This document shows, in pieces, positions 16,822 to 26,172 of a stretch of DNA of 64,000 nucleotides; position 1 is the stretch's first letter, and each line of letters starts with the position of its first letter. The position numbers and the translations under genes were made by a program. The notes beneath the pieces were generated by a model. It was not told the origin of the DNA and did no database searches. It saw only the letters and a program-made list of their open reading frames with translations. Source of the DNA: Arcicella sp034519515 (GTDB lineage: Bacteria > Bacteroidota > Bacteroidia > Cytophagales > Spirosomataceae); NCBI GenBank assembly GCA_034519515.1, contig JAXHOK010000011.1, positions 49,700-113,699 on the forward strand. The letters are read 5' to 3'.

Positions 16822-17015
16822 AGGCTTGCTGGTTTTAGTGAAGGATAAATTTTTATTCTAAATTAATGGTTCTAACGAAAATGACAAGTTTTCAGACTAA
16901 AATTTTTAATCCTGACAAAAAGAAACATCTGTTATCAAAAAAAATACAAATTTGCCCAAAACCTGACAATTTTACCGTTTTTCAGACAATGGCATAAATT
17001 ATGACTATCCACGAT

Positions 17016-17057
17016 TAAATGGTAGTGTATTCCTGCTCAGGAATTTAATTCCATTTA
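17016..17057. promoter_or_regulatory. Double-dyad element upstream of groES (candidate heat-shock operator)
   Basis: Nested perfect symmetry: TAAATGG, 6 nt, ATTCCTG, CT, CAGGAAT, 6 nt, CCATTTA. The spacing is equal on both sides over 42 bp. It ends 69 bp before the groES start. No CIRCE element (TTAGCACTC-N9-GAGTGCTAA) is present in the gap, so this may be the site through which groESL is controlled here. A second, smaller dyad (ACGGAT/ATCCGT) follows at about 17056-17080. Confidence 0.5.
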
Positions 17058-17125
17058 CGGATTCTGATTAATCATCCGTAATAAAAACCTAAAATTTTAA
17101 TTTTAAATTAACTTATCAAAAAACA

Positions 17126-17404
17126 ATGTCACAAGTTAACATTAAACCTTTGGCTGACCGAGTTATCGTAGAACCAGCAGCTGCAGAAGAAAAAACATCA
17201 TTCGGAATTATTATTCCTGATACTGCCAAAGAAAAACCACAGAGAGGAATTGTTGTAGCGGTAGGTGCTGGCAAGAAAGATGAGCCAATGACTGTTTCAG
17301 TGGGCGATACTGTTTTGTATGGTAAATATTCAGGTACAGAAATCGCAGTGGAAGGAAAAGATTACCTTATTATGCGTGAAAGCGATATTTTCGCAATACT
17401 TTAA
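17126..17404 (+). CDS. groS: Co-chaperonin GroES
   Basis: Cap of the GroEL folding chamber, 92 aa, complete. It contains the mobile-loop region EEKTSFGIIIPDTAKEKPQRG (quoted in part) at about residues 21-40 and the roof region GDTVLYGKYSGTEI at about 63-76. The first gene of the groESL operon; 165 bp separate it from groL, a gap that carries no terminator with a T-run and again shows weak inverted TAATTTAGTGA-type words. Confidence 0.97.
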   Translation: MSQVNIKPLADRVIVEPAAAEEKTSFGIIIPDTAKEKPQRGIVVAVGAGKKDEPMTVSVGDTVLYGKYSGTEIAVEGKDYLIMRESDIFAIL

Positions 17405-17569
17405 TTTTATTTAGTGATTGGTAATTTAGTGAGTTGTTATTATCAAAAAACAACAATTCATTTTACCACAATGAAAATTATTAATAACACAATATTTCTG
17501 AAATTACAGATTAGTATTGGCGGTTATATCCTAATCCCCAATTTCTAATCCCTAATAACTAAACAACAA

Positions 17570-19201
17570 ATGGCAAAGGAATTATTTTTTGACACAGACG
17601 CTCGTGATAAATTAAAAAGAGGCGTTGACACATTAGCAAATGCTGTAAAAGTAACTTTGGGACCAAAAGGTCGTAACGTAATTATTGATAAAAAATTCGG
17701 TTCACCAACCATCACAAAAGATGGTGTTTCGGTGGCAAAAGAAATCGAATTGGAAGATGCTATCGAAAATATGGGTGCTCAGTTGGTAAAAGAAGTTGCT
17801 TCTAAAACTGCTGATCAAGCTGGTGATGGAACTACAACGGCAACGGTTTTGGCACAAGCGATTTACACAATCGGTTCTAAAAACGTAGCAGCTGGTGCTA
17901 ATCCAATGGATTTGAAACGTGGTATAGACAAGGCAGTTTTGGCAGTTGTAGGTTCTTTGAAATCTCAATCAAAAGCTATCGAAACTTCTCAACAAATTGC
18001 TCAGGTTGCTACAATTTCTGCTAACTAACGACTACGACAATCGGTAACAATGATTGCTGATGCAATGGAAAAAGTAGGTAAAGAAGGTGTTATCACTGTT
18101 GAAGAAGCTAGAGGAACTGAAACTGAAGTGAAAACTGTAGAAGGTATGCAGTTTGACAGAGGTTATTTGTCTCCATATTTTGTTACGAATACCGAGAAAA
18201 TGGAAGTTGAATTAGAGCGTCCATTCATCTTGATTTCAGAGAAGAAAGTTTCTTCAATGAAAGAATTATTGCCCGTTTTGGAAGTTGTTGCTCAAACAGG
18301 TCGCCCGTTGTTGATTATTGCTGAAGATGTTGATGGTGAAGCATTAGCTACGTTGGTAGTAAACAAAATCCGTGGAGCTTTGAAAGTTGCTGCCGTGAAA
18401 GCTCCAGGTTTTGGAGACCGTCGTAAAGCAATGTTGGAAGACATCGCAGTTTTGACTGGTGGTACTGTGATTTCAGAAGAGCGTGGTTTCAAATTGGAAA
18501 ACGCTACGATTGAATATTTGGGACAAGCTGAGAAAATCGTTATCGACAAAGACAACACAACTGTAATAAACGGTGTGGGCGAAAAAGACGGTATTGATGC
18601 TCGTGTGAATCAAATCAAGGCTCAAATCGAAAATACTACTTCTGATTACGACAGTGAGAAATTGCAAGAGCGTTTGGCTAAATTGTCGGGTGGAGTTGCG
18701 ATTCTTTACATCGGTGCAGCTACAGAAGTAGAAATGAAAGAGAAAAAAGACCGTGTTGACGATGCATTACACGCAACACGTGCTGCGGTTGAAGAAGGTA
18801 TCGTTGCAGGTGGTGGTGTTGCTTTTATCCGTGCTATCTCGGCTTTGGAAAACTTGGCTGGCGAAAACGAAGATCAAACAACAGGCATCAACATTATCCG
18901 TCAAGCGATTGAGTCTCCATTGAGAACTATCGTAGCAAACGCAGGTGGTGAAGGTTCAGTAGTGGTGAACGCTGTGAAAGCAGGTACTGGCGACTTCGGA
19001 TATAATGCTCGTGAAGATAAATATGAAAATATGTTGTCAGCAGGTATCATCGACCCAACGAAGGTAACTCGTTTGGCTTTGGAAAATGCAGCTTCAATCG
19101 CAGGATTGTTATTGACAACAGAATGTGTAATTGCAGACAAACCAGCCCCAGCAGAAGCAGGTCACTCACACGGTGGCGGCGGAATGGGCGGAATGATGTA
19201 A
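17570..19201 (+). pseudogene. groL: Chaperonin GroEL, reading frame interrupted near codon 153 (probable sequence error)
   Basis: 60-kDa chaperonin. The first part (17570-18028) runs MAKELFFDTDARDK to VATISAN and then meets TAA. The second part (18050-19201) resumes in the same frame with MIADAMEKVGKEGVI and reaches the normal end with the glycine-methionine tail (GGGGMGGMM). At the break the sequence expected for SANNDTTIGN shows an added T, two missing bases and an added A, which cancel out. Everything else is intact, including GDGTTTATVLA and the ATP site. As groL is usually essential and is single in this operon, a local sequencing or assembly error is more likely than a true mutation. 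Confidence 0.93.
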
Positions 19202-19224
19202 GATTCTGTTTCAGGATTGATACT

Positions 19225-19266
19225 AAAAAACTCCTTCTTGGCTTTTTGTTGAGGAGGAGTTTTTTT
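19225..19266 (+). terminator. groESL terminator
   Basis: The arms AAAAAACTCCT (19225-19235) and AGGAGTTTTTT (19256-19266) are paired around a 20-nt loop. It lies 24 bp past the groL stop. Confidence 0.8.
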
Positions 19267-19368
19267 GAGTCATAAGTATGAATTTATTGTGATTGTTACC
19301 TCAAAAAGCGTACTTGAAATTTTAAAATACTATGTCTTTCAAACTCATGGGAAAGAAAAAGAGGGAGT

Positions 19369-20142
19369 ATCAAAAGAAAATTATTTCTCTTTTTCACAAT
19401 CATTCTCAACCTTACTTCACAGTTTACCAATGCCCAAACGGATGAATTGGGTTCATGGAATATTCTTAATGTCAAATATAATTTTAATGAAAAATGGAGT
19501 GGATTTGTAGAAGGACAAGTACGGAAATATTTTAATATTATATCCTTTCTCCGTCTTTATATCATGCTTTCGCCCTCCCCCTTGCTCCTCTCTTTGTTAT
19601 TTTATGATAATTTCCATTATCACGAAGTAAAAGGAGGTATTAATTTTAGACCTTATAAAAATTTTCAAATTACCTTAGCGGCTGGTGATTATGATACTTA
19701 TCGGGAAGGTGGAAATTTTGTTACACCTAAGAATAATGACGAATTTAGAATTTGGCCTCAAGTTTTATTTACTGAAAATGTAGGTAGATTCAAAGTAGAA
19801 CATCGTTATCGAGCAGAATTACGTTTCACGAGTATTGGTTATAGAAGTCGTTTCAGATATAGAATCGGGCTAACTTATCCGTTTGGAAAAGATAAAAAAT
19901 ATCAAGTTGGGGCAAATAATGAATTGTTTTTTACGGATAAGGAACCCTATTTTGAACGGAATAGGAGTTTGGTGTTCTTGGGTTACAAAATGACCAAAGT
20001 AACCTCTTTTCAGTTGGGGTTTCTCCACCAATTTGATTATAAAATTAATGATGAAACGGGGCGAAGTTTTGTGCAAGCGGGTGTTTATTTTGAGTTTTCA
20101 AAAGCTAAAAGAGTACCCAGTGAATCGCTTTTGAGTGATTAG
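19369..20142 (+). pseudogene. DUF2490 family outer-membrane-type protein, start codon lost and in-frame insertion
   Basis: Predicted beta-barrel-like DUF2490 protein. The frame gives a good signal peptide, KRKLFLFFTIILNLTSQFTNAQ, directly followed by TDELGSWNILNVKYNFNEKW, but the codon before KRK (19369-19371) is ATC, not ATG. No ATG, GTG or TTG precedes it in frame after the last stop; the next usable codon is TTG 19447, past the signal peptide. In addition about 22 residues (roughly 19528-19600, containing LSPSPLLLSLL) interrupt the usual VEGQVR-FYDNFHYHEVKGG junction with hydrophobic, pyrimidine-rich sequence. The rest to 20142 is intact. Either a decaying gene or sequence errors. Confidence 0.65.
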
Positions 20143-20168
20143 ATTTCAATGTCACATACGAAAAAACA

Positions 20169-21380
20169 ATGCAAAATATCAACCACGCTATTTTTCTCTC
20201 CAATCAAGCCAATAAAACCGCTTTAATTCAACAAATCCTATCCCAAAAAAGTATTGGTGAATTGGTTGTTTTCAATAAATTAAAAGGTATTTTATTTTCA
20301 ATATCTGCCATTCAAACCATTTTGGATGATGAAGAACGTCATGGATTTACAGAGGTTACAAAGCATCTGAATCGTAGTTTGAAGTCAATGTCGAGCGGGG
20401 AGAGGATGAAAACGCTTTTAGATTTTGTGATTGCTCAAAAACCCGATTTTATCGTCTTGGATAATCCTTTTGATAATTTGGATTTGCAGGCACAAATGTA
20501 TTTAAAAGAGGTTTTAGCAATAAATTCTACCACAATTCCCATGATACAAATTCTTCATCGGGAGCGTGATTTGTTGCCTTTTATGACAAATTATTATACG
20601 CTTGACAATGATTATAAATTATTGCATCATGTTGATAAACAAGGATTTATAGATAATTTTAAAGTTATTGAAAATCATTTTTCTCATAAAATTCCCCCAC
20701 CAATTCAAGCTGTAAAATTTGAAGGGGAAGAATTGATTAGTATGAAAAACGTCAGAGTAACGTATAATGAAAAGGTGATTTTCGAGAATCTTTCTTGGAC
20801 AATCAAAAAGGGAGAATTTTGGCATTTAGTTGGTCCAAATGGTTCAGGGAAGACCACTATTTTGTCGATGATAACGGGTGATAATCCCAAAGGTTACGGA
20901 CAAGATTTAACACTTTTTGGCAGAAAAAAAGGTAGCGGAGAAAGTATTTGGGAGGTAAAAGAGAAAATTGGCTATATCACGCCCAGTATGACCGATTTAT
21001 TCAGTTCACGGCACACTTTGGAACAGATGATAATTTCAGGTTTCTATGACTCAATTGGGCTATACGTTCAGCCTTCGGACTTAGAAATCAAAACGGCAAA
21101 TTTATGGTTAGAATTGGTCGGAATGGGAAAAATATCTTCAAAATTATTCTGTTTACTTTCGACTGGTCAGCAACGTATGGCTCTGATTATCAGGACAATG
21201 GTAAAACATCCGCCTTTGTTAATTCTGGATGAAGCCCTTGCAGGATTGGATGAACATAATACGTCTTTGAGTGTAGCTTTAATCAATAAAATTGCCTCTG
21301 AAAGTGATACAACAATTATTTATGTTTCGCATCGAAAAGAGGAGGGGTTAAATCCAAAAAATATTTTTGAGTTGAAATAA
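20169..21380 (+). CDS. ABC ATPase with two nucleotide-binding halves (ModF-like)
   Basis: 403 aa made of two ABC domains. The first (about residues 1-150) lacks a Walker A motif but keeps a signature-like MSSGER and Walker B FIVLDNPFDNLD. The second (from about 190) is complete: Walker A VGPNGSGKTT near residue 222, signature LSTGQQRMA near 340, Walker B LLILDEALAGLD. This layout resembles ModF/PhrA proteins rather than a transporter subunit, since no permease is adjacent. Its role is unknown. It starts 26 bp after the DUF2490 gene. Confidence 0.85.
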   Translation: MQNINHAIFLSNQANKTALIQQILSQKSIGELVVFNKLKGILFSISAIQTILDDEERHGFTEVTKHLNRSLKSMSSGERMKTLLDFVIAQKPDFIVLDNPFDNLDLQAQMYLKEVLAINSTTIPMIQILHRERDLLPFMTNYYTLDNDYKLLHHVDKQGFIDNFKVIENHFSHKIPPPIQAVKFEGEELISMKNVRVTYNEKVIFENLSWTIKKGEFWHLVGPNGSGKTTILSMITGDNPKGYGQDLTLFGRKKGSGESIWEVKEKIGYITPSMTDLFSSRHTLEQMIISGFYDSIGLYVQPSDLEIKTANLWLELVGMGKISSKLFCLLSTGQQRMALIIRTMVKHPPLLILDEALAGLDEHNTSLSVALINKIASESDTTIIYVSHRKEEGLNPKNIFELK

Positions 21381-21411
21381 ATTTTAATTTCTACACCTCC
21401 CCTTTTTTAGG

Positions 21412-21419
21412 TAAATTTG
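21412..21419 (+). promoter_or_regulatory. Promoter -7 element of the MFS gene
   Basis: TAAATTTG matches TAnnTTTG, 35 bp before the ATG at 21454. A partial -33 (TTTC at 21388-21391) lies 20 nt upstream. Confidence 0.5.
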
Positions 21420-21453
21420 GCAATTCCACTATCTAATACCCAAGCCAAATGCA

Positions 21454-22701
21454 ATGAAAATACGACACAAAATTCTCTTTTTTCTATTCCTACTTTCTAT
21501 CATTACTTTCCTTGACCGTGTATGTATGAACGTGGTGAGTAAGTATGTGAAGGCAGACCTTTCGCTCAATAATCAATCCTACGGTTATATTTTAGGTGCT
21601 TTTTCGTTAGCTTATGCCCTTTTTGAGTTGCCTACGGGTATTTTGGGCGATAGAATTGGTCCACGAAAGGTTTTGACAAGAGTTGTACTTTGGTGGTCAG
21701 GGTTCACTGCTTTGACTGGTACGGCTTTTGGATTTGTTTATCTTTTAATCGTTCGTTTTCTCTTTGGGATGGGTGAAGCTGGAGCTTATCCGAATGCCGC
21801 CATCGTAATTTCAAGATGGTTTCCAACAGTGGAAGTTGGCAGGGCTCAGTCGGTCATTTGGGCGGCTGGACGAATTGGTGGGGCTTTGACTCCCCTTTTG
21901 GTGATTCCTTTGGTTCATGCAGTTGGTTGGAGATTTGCCTTCGTAATCTTGGGTATTGTGGGGTCGGTTTGGGCAGTCTTTTGGTATTTGTGGTATAGAG
22001 ATGAACCTTCGGACCATCCTGATATTTCAAGCAAGGAATTGGAAGAAATAGCTACTCAACGTAAAAATTTGGCTTCTTCTCATAAAATTGACTGGAAAAC
22101 CATCGTCCGTAATCCTAATATTTGGCTTTTGATGTTGATGTGCCATTTATTTTTTTACGCTTCATATTTTTTCACTAATTGGTCATCAACTTACTTCCAA
22201 GAAGGCAGACACATGAGCGAAGAACAAGCCAAAAATTTCATTTCACTATCTTATTTCTTGGGGGCAATTGGTTGTTTAGTTGGTGGTTTTACCAGTGATT
22301 ATCTATGTAAAAAATTAGGCTTAAAACTTGGCAGACGCATTGTGGGCGTGGCTGGCTTGGGTTTATCAAGCCTCTGCTTCATTGGTGCTGGACAAACCAC
22401 TAACAATGAATTAGCTGGTTATTTATTAGCACTTTGTGTATTGTTGAAAGACCTGACGCTGCCCGTAGCCTTTGCGGTATGTGTGGATATTGGCAAAAAT
22501 AATTCAGGAACAGTTACGGGAGCAATGAACTTTGCGGGACAAATGGGTGGCTTCTTTATCACTGTCATTTTTGGAACAATTGTTCAAAAAACTGGCAATT
22601 TCAATTACCCTCTTTTCTTGATTGCTGGATGTCTGATTGTGGCTTCGGGGCTATGGTTTTTTATTGACCCAACCAAAGGAATCGAAACGGCTATTGACTG
22701 A
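21454..22701 (+). CDS. MFS transporter, anion:cation symporter type
   Basis: Inner-membrane carrier with about 12 helices over 415 aa. The N-terminal LDRVCMNVVSKYVKADLSL and the motif A loop GILGDRIGPRKVL resemble the ACS family (hexuronate, glucarate and phthalate carriers), so a small organic acid is the likely substrate. It has its own promoter at 21412. Its stop codon lies inside the first of two palindromes that extend to the next promoter. Confidence 0.88.
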   Translation: MKIRHKILFFLFLLSIITFLDRVCMNVVSKYVKADLSLNNQSYGYILGAFSLAYALFELPTGILGDRIGPRKVLTRVVLWWSGFTALTGTAFGFVYLLIVRFLFGMGEAGAYPNAAIVISRWFPTVEVGRAQSVIWAAGRIGGALTPLLVIPLVHAVGWRFAFVILGIVGSVWAVFWYLWYRDEPSDHPDISSKELEEIATQRKNLASSHKIDWKTIVRNPNIWLLMLMCHLFFYASYFFTNWSSTYFQEGRHMSEEQAKNFISLSYFLGAIGCLVGGFTSDYLCKKLGLKLGRRIVGVAGLGLSSLCFIGAGQTTNNELAGYLLALCVLLKDLTLPVAFAVCVDIGKNNSGTVTGAMNFAGQMGGFFITVIFGTIVQKTGNFNYPLFLIAGCLIVASGLWFFIDPTKGIETAID

Positions 22702-22752
22702 ATTTAGCTAAATTGGGTCAGTACGATGACCGAATTTAGCTAAATTTGGTCA
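22695..22752. promoter_or_regulatory. Two tandem 26-bp palindromes (candidate operator)
   Basis: Copies at 22695-22720 and 22727-22752 share the perfect palindrome AATTTAGCTAAATT flanked by TGAC and GTCA. The second is symmetric out to TGACC/GGTCA. It covers the -33 element of the downstream ATPase gene, a natural position for a repressor site; the first overlaps the MFS stop codon. Confidence 0.6.
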
Positions 22753-22776
22753 ATAAGCCTATTTTTTGTATTTTTG
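22745..22776 (+). promoter_or_regulatory. Promoter of the DUF4143-type ATPase gene
   Basis: TTTG at 22745-22748, 20 nt, TATTTTTG at 22769-22776: a full match to the Bacteroidota -33/-7 consensus. Transcription should begin near 22783, so the ATG at 22792 is the start and the TTG at 22774 is not. Confidence 0.65.
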
Positions 22777-22791
22777 TTTAAAATTAATGAT

Positions 22792-23922
22792 ATGGAAATA
22801 CAGCGAAAATTAAAGGAAGTTTTGTTTAATTATTTAGTTTCTGGCAAAGTAAATATTGTATATGGAGCAAGGAGAGTTGGTAAGACTTTTCTCATTAAAA
22901 AAATAGTTGAAGAATTGGATTTACCTTATCTATGGTTAAATGGAGATTTACCCGATACCCAAGATTTTTTATCAGAGAGAAATCTTGGAAAATACAAAAG
23001 CATTTTATCGGGTAAAGAACTTTTAGTTATTGACGAAGCTCAAGTTGTACCCAAAATTGGCTTAGCTCTTAAAATAATTATTGATGAAATTCCAAATCTC
23101 AAAATCATTGCCAGTGGTTCATCAGCTTTTGATTTAAATAATAATTTAGATGAACCATTAGTAGGAAGAGCTCATTGGCACGAGATGTTTCCAGTTAGCC
23201 AAGAAGAAATAAGTTTTCATGAAAATTACTTAGAAACCCGTAGAAATCTGGATGAAAGACTCATTTATGGAAGCTATCCCGAAGTGTGTTTATTGCTAAA
23301 TATTGACGATAAAGAAAACTATTTGAGGGAGTTAGTAAGTTCTTATTTGTTGAAAGATATTATCAGTTTTGATGGCATCAGAAACTCGTCCAAAGTATTT
23401 GATTTGCTGAAATTAATTGCTTTTCAAATGGGTAAAGAAGTATCGTTATTGGAATTGGCGAAGCAGTTAGAACTCAGTAAAAATACCGTAGAAAAATATT
23501 TAGACCTTCTTGAAAAAGTGTATGTACTGAAACAAATAAAAGGTTTTAGCAGGAATCTAAGAAAAGAAATCACCAAAAGTTCAAGATGGTATTTTTGGGA
23601 TAATGGAGTCCGAAATGCTGTAATCGGTGATTTTAAAAGTTTATCTTTTAGAAATGATGTAGGGGAATTATGGGAAAACTATTTAATGATGGAGCGACTC
23701 AAAAAAAATAAATACGCCCGTAATTACAAAGAAACTTACTTTTGGCGAACTTATGACCAACAAGAAATTGATTGCATTGAAGTAAAAAACCAAGAAATTG
23801 AAGCCTTCGAGTTCAAATGGGGTAATAAAAAAGCCAATATTCCCAAAGCCTTTGCGGATGCCTATTCAGAAGCAAAATTTACCGTTATTTCAAAAGAAAA
23901 TTATTTAGATTTTATTCAATAA
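22792..23922 (+). CDS. ATPase of the DUF4143 / AAA_14 type
   Basis: STAND-like P-loop ATPase, 376 aa from ATG 22792. Walker A is YGARRVGKTFLIKK near residue 24, and Walker B LLVIDEAQVV follows near 77. The winged-helix-containing DUF4143 domain fills the C-terminal half (ELAKQLELSKNTVEKYLDLLEKVYVL, then a nuclease-like IDCIEVKNQEIEAFEFKWG). Such proteins are widespread and often strain-specific; their function is poorly known. It overlaps the convergent YhhQ gene by 11 bp. A promoter with an operator-like palindrome precedes it. Confidence 0.9.
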   Translation: MEIQRKLKEVLFNYLVSGKVNIVYGARRVGKTFLIKKIVEELDLPYLWLNGDLPDTQDFLSERNLGKYKSILSGKELLVIDEAQVVPKIGLALKIIIDEIPNLKIIASGSSAFDLNNNLDEPLVGRAHWHEMFPVSQEEISFHENYLETRRNLDERLIYGSYPEVCLLLNIDDKENYLRELVSSYLLKDIISFDGIRNSSKVFDLLKLIAFQMGKEVSLLELAKQLELSKNTVEKYLDLLEKVYVLKQIKGFSRNLRKEITKSSRWYFWDNGVRNAVIGDFKSLSFRNDVGELWENYLMMERLKKNKYARNYKETYFWRTYDQQEIDCIEVKNQEIEAFEFKWGNKKANIPKAFADAYSEAKFTVISKENYLDFIQ

Positions 23923-24667
23923 TTTTCTCCTCCACCCCCAAATACCTATCAATCCAATAATGAGCCAAATAAATAACAGGAGTCAATAAAATAGCGGTAA
24001 AAAATTTATACAAATAACTGTTCAAAGACGTGGAAATCCATTGTTCAATTGTCCAATTTCCGAAGAGAACAAATGCAATACCAATCACCACAAAGCTATC
24101 AATCAACTGCGAAACCAAAGTTGAACCCGTTGCCCGAAGCCAAATTTTGCCTCCATTGGTCTTCTTTCTGATGTAATGAAAAACTGAGGCATCTAATAAT
24201 TGACTTATCAAAAAAGCGGTCAGAGAACCGATAATAATTCCCAATCCTTGACGAAAGATTTTACTAAATCCGTCATTAATATTGAAATTATCGGCTCCCT
24301 TATTAACTTCTATCCAGAAATCAGCAGGCACTAAAAGGGTTGCTCCGTAGATAATCAGAAAGCAATAGGCAATAAATCCAGCCGTCCAAAAAGATACTTT
24401 TCTTACACCTTCTTTTCCAAAATATTCATTGATAATATCGGAAGTAATAAAAACGAAGGGCCAATTTAATGCTCCTGCGGGCTGATTTAAGTCCCAAATG
24501 CCCAAAAAAGTATCAAGATGAATCGGAGAAAAACCGAAAGTCTTTTCAACTGAGAAAATTTTTACGCCAATTATTTCAGCCACAATGGCATTTGAAAGAA
24601 AAATCCCGAAGAGAATTACAAAGAGTTTAGTACGTCTTGAATTAAGAAAAGAAGCGTCAATAGTCAT
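23912..24667 (-). CDS. Queuosine precursor transporter (YhhQ / VUT family)
   Basis: Integral membrane protein of 251 aa with about six helices that imports queuosine precursors (preQ0/preQ1 or queuine) for tRNA modification. It shows the family features FVFITSDIINEYFGKEGVRKV near residue 71, LISQLLDASVFHYIRKKTNG near 153, and GSTLVSQLIDSFVVIGIAF near 180. No other queuosine genes are in the window. Confidence 0.9.
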   Translation of the reverse strand: MTIDASFLNSRRTKLFVILFGIFLSNAIVAEIIGVKIFSVEKTFGFSPIHLDTFLGIWDLNQPAGALNWPFVFITSDIINEYFGKEGVRKVSFWTAGFIAYCFLIIYGATLLVPADFWIEVNKGADNFNINDGFSKIFRQGLGIIIGSLTAFLISQLLDASVFHYIRKKTNGGKIWLRATGSTLVSQLIDSFVVIGIAFVLFGNWTIEQWISTSLNSYLYKFFTAILLTPVIYLAHYWIDRYLGVEEKIIE

Positions 24668-24850
24668 GGGTTCGGTGAACGGTTCACGGTGAAAGGTAAA
24701 CAGTTCACGGTGGGAAGTAAACGGTTCGCCCTTGAAATAAAAAGAGGTCTTTGATTACACAACCTCTCTGCTAATTTAACAGAAAAAAATATCTCTATGT
24801 ATTAATGTCCAGTATTCATAAAAAAAACTGTGAGCGGCAACCGTTCACCC
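24668..24850. repeat. Intergenic inverted repeat with GGTGAACGGTT words
   Basis: Tandem GGTGAACGGTT/GGTAAACAGTTCACGG words at about 24666-24728 face an inverted copy at about 24830-24850. The 190-bp gap also holds the terminator at 24735-24767. No gene. Confidence 0.5.
24735..24767 (-). terminator. Terminator of the aminotransferase gene
   Basis: ACCTCT (24762-24767) and AGAGGT (24743-24748) form a stem, and the minus strand continues with a T-rich run. The loop is 13 nt. Confidence 0.5.
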
Positions 24851-24858
24851 TTTTACCA

Positions 24859-26070
24859 TTACTTCCGATGATTTTCGAAGTGCAAAATCATTTTATTCAT
24901 CGCCAAGTCTAATTGCTCCAAGTGTGGTAAAAATACAATCCTAAAATGATCGGGTTGTTTGAAATTAAAACCTCTGCCACCAACTACTAAAATCCTTTGA
25001 TCTTCCAGCAAACTCATTACAAAATCTTCATCGTGTTTGAAATCAAATTGGCTTAAATCAATCTTTGGAAAAAGATACATTGCTCCTTTCGGACGGACGC
25101 ACGTGATGCCTGGCACAGAGATTAATTTTTGATATGATAGTTCCATTTGCTTATACAAACGCCCCGAAGAGATAACTAAATCGTTGATAGACTGATACCC
25201 TCCCAATGCCGTTTGGATGCCATATTGAGTGATTACGTTGGAGCAAAGCCGCATCGAAGCCATAAAAGTCAAACCTTCGATATAACTTTTTGCTTTATGC
25301 TTTGAACCCGTCAAAATCATCCAACCTCCTCTAAAACCTGCTGCACGATAATTCTTTGACATTCCCCCCATCGTAACAATCAACGTTTCATCAGTCATGC
25401 CCGCAGTGGTGTAGTGAATTGCTCCATTATACAGAATTTTATCATAGATTTCATCAGCAAAAACGATGAGTTTATGTTTTTCGGCAATTCTGACAATGCC
25501 TTCCACAATCTCTTTGTCATAAACAGCCCCCGTGGGATTATTGGGATTTATCAAGACAATTCCACGAGTCTTCTTCGTAATTTTTGATTCAATATCTTTC
25601 AAATCAGGATTCCAGTCCGATTCTTCATCACATATATAATGTACGGGCGTACCACCTGCAAGTCCCACCGAGGTTGTCCAAAGGGGATAATCGGGCGAAG
25701 GAATCAAGATTTCATCATTGGGATTCAGTAAGGCGGTCATCGTCAAAGCAATCAACTCGCTAACCCCATTTCCAATATAAATATCATCAATCTCAATATT
25801 CTTTACCCCACGACTTTGATAATATTGCATAACTGCTTTGCGGGCAGCAAAAAGCCCCCGAGAATCCGCATAACCTTGAGCGTTGCGGATATTCATGATT
25901 ACATCATGGATGATTTCATCGGGTGTTTCAAAACCAAATGCCGCTGGATTCCCAATATTCAAAGAGGTGATTTTATAGCCCTCACGTTGCAATTGAAGGG
26001 CTTTTTCATAAACGGGACCACGAATATCGTAGCGTAGTGAGTCCAAGCGATTACTTTTTAATATTTCCAT
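24859..26070 (-). CDS. PLP-dependent aminotransferase (class I/II, AlaA-like)
   Basis: Fold-type I aminotransferase, 403 aa. It opens with LDSLRYDIRGPVYEKALQLQREGYKI, as in AlaA-type glutamate-pyruvate transaminases. The PLP lysine is in GGMSKNYRAAGFRGGWM near residue 240, and the cofactor Asp/Tyr region is VFADEIYDKILYNGAIHY near 203. The substrate, alanine/pyruvate, is inferred from the family. Transcribed alone, with its terminator at 24735-24767. Confidence 0.92.
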   Translation of the reverse strand: MEILKSNRLDSLRYDIRGPVYEKALQLQREGYKITSLNIGNPAAFGFETPDEIIHDVIMNIRNAQGYADSRGLFAARKAVMQYYQSRGVKNIEIDDIYIGNGVSELIALTMTALLNPNDEILIPSPDYPLWTTSVGLAGGTPVHYICDEESDWNPDLKDIESKITKKTRGIVLINPNNPTGAVYDKEIVEGIVRIAEKHKLIVFADEIYDKILYNGAIHYTTAGMTDETLIVTMGGMSKNYRAAGFRGGWMILTGSKHKAKSYIEGLTFMASMRLCSNVITQYGIQTALGGYQSINDLVISSGRLYKQMELSYQKLISVPGITCVRPKGAMYLFPKIDLSQFDFKHDEDFVMSLLEDQRILVVGGRGFNFKQPDHFRIVFLPHLEQLDLAMNKMILHFENHRK

Positions 26071-26172
26071 AAAATTTTAATTTCTCAAATGATTGTAAAG
26101 TTGGGGAAATTTTGGGAAAAGGTCAGTAAAATATTCAGAAAGTCTAAATATGTTTGTTCCGATATTGACCAA

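Noticed and set aside
17029..17044. CIRCE operator before groES
   Set aside because: The dyad ATTCCTG-CT-CAGGAAT has neither the sequence nor the 9-nt spacer of CIRCE.
18050..19201. A genuine separate short GroEL gene
   Set aside because: It is in the same frame as the first part and lacks the N-terminal third needed for any chaperonin; interruption or error explains it better.
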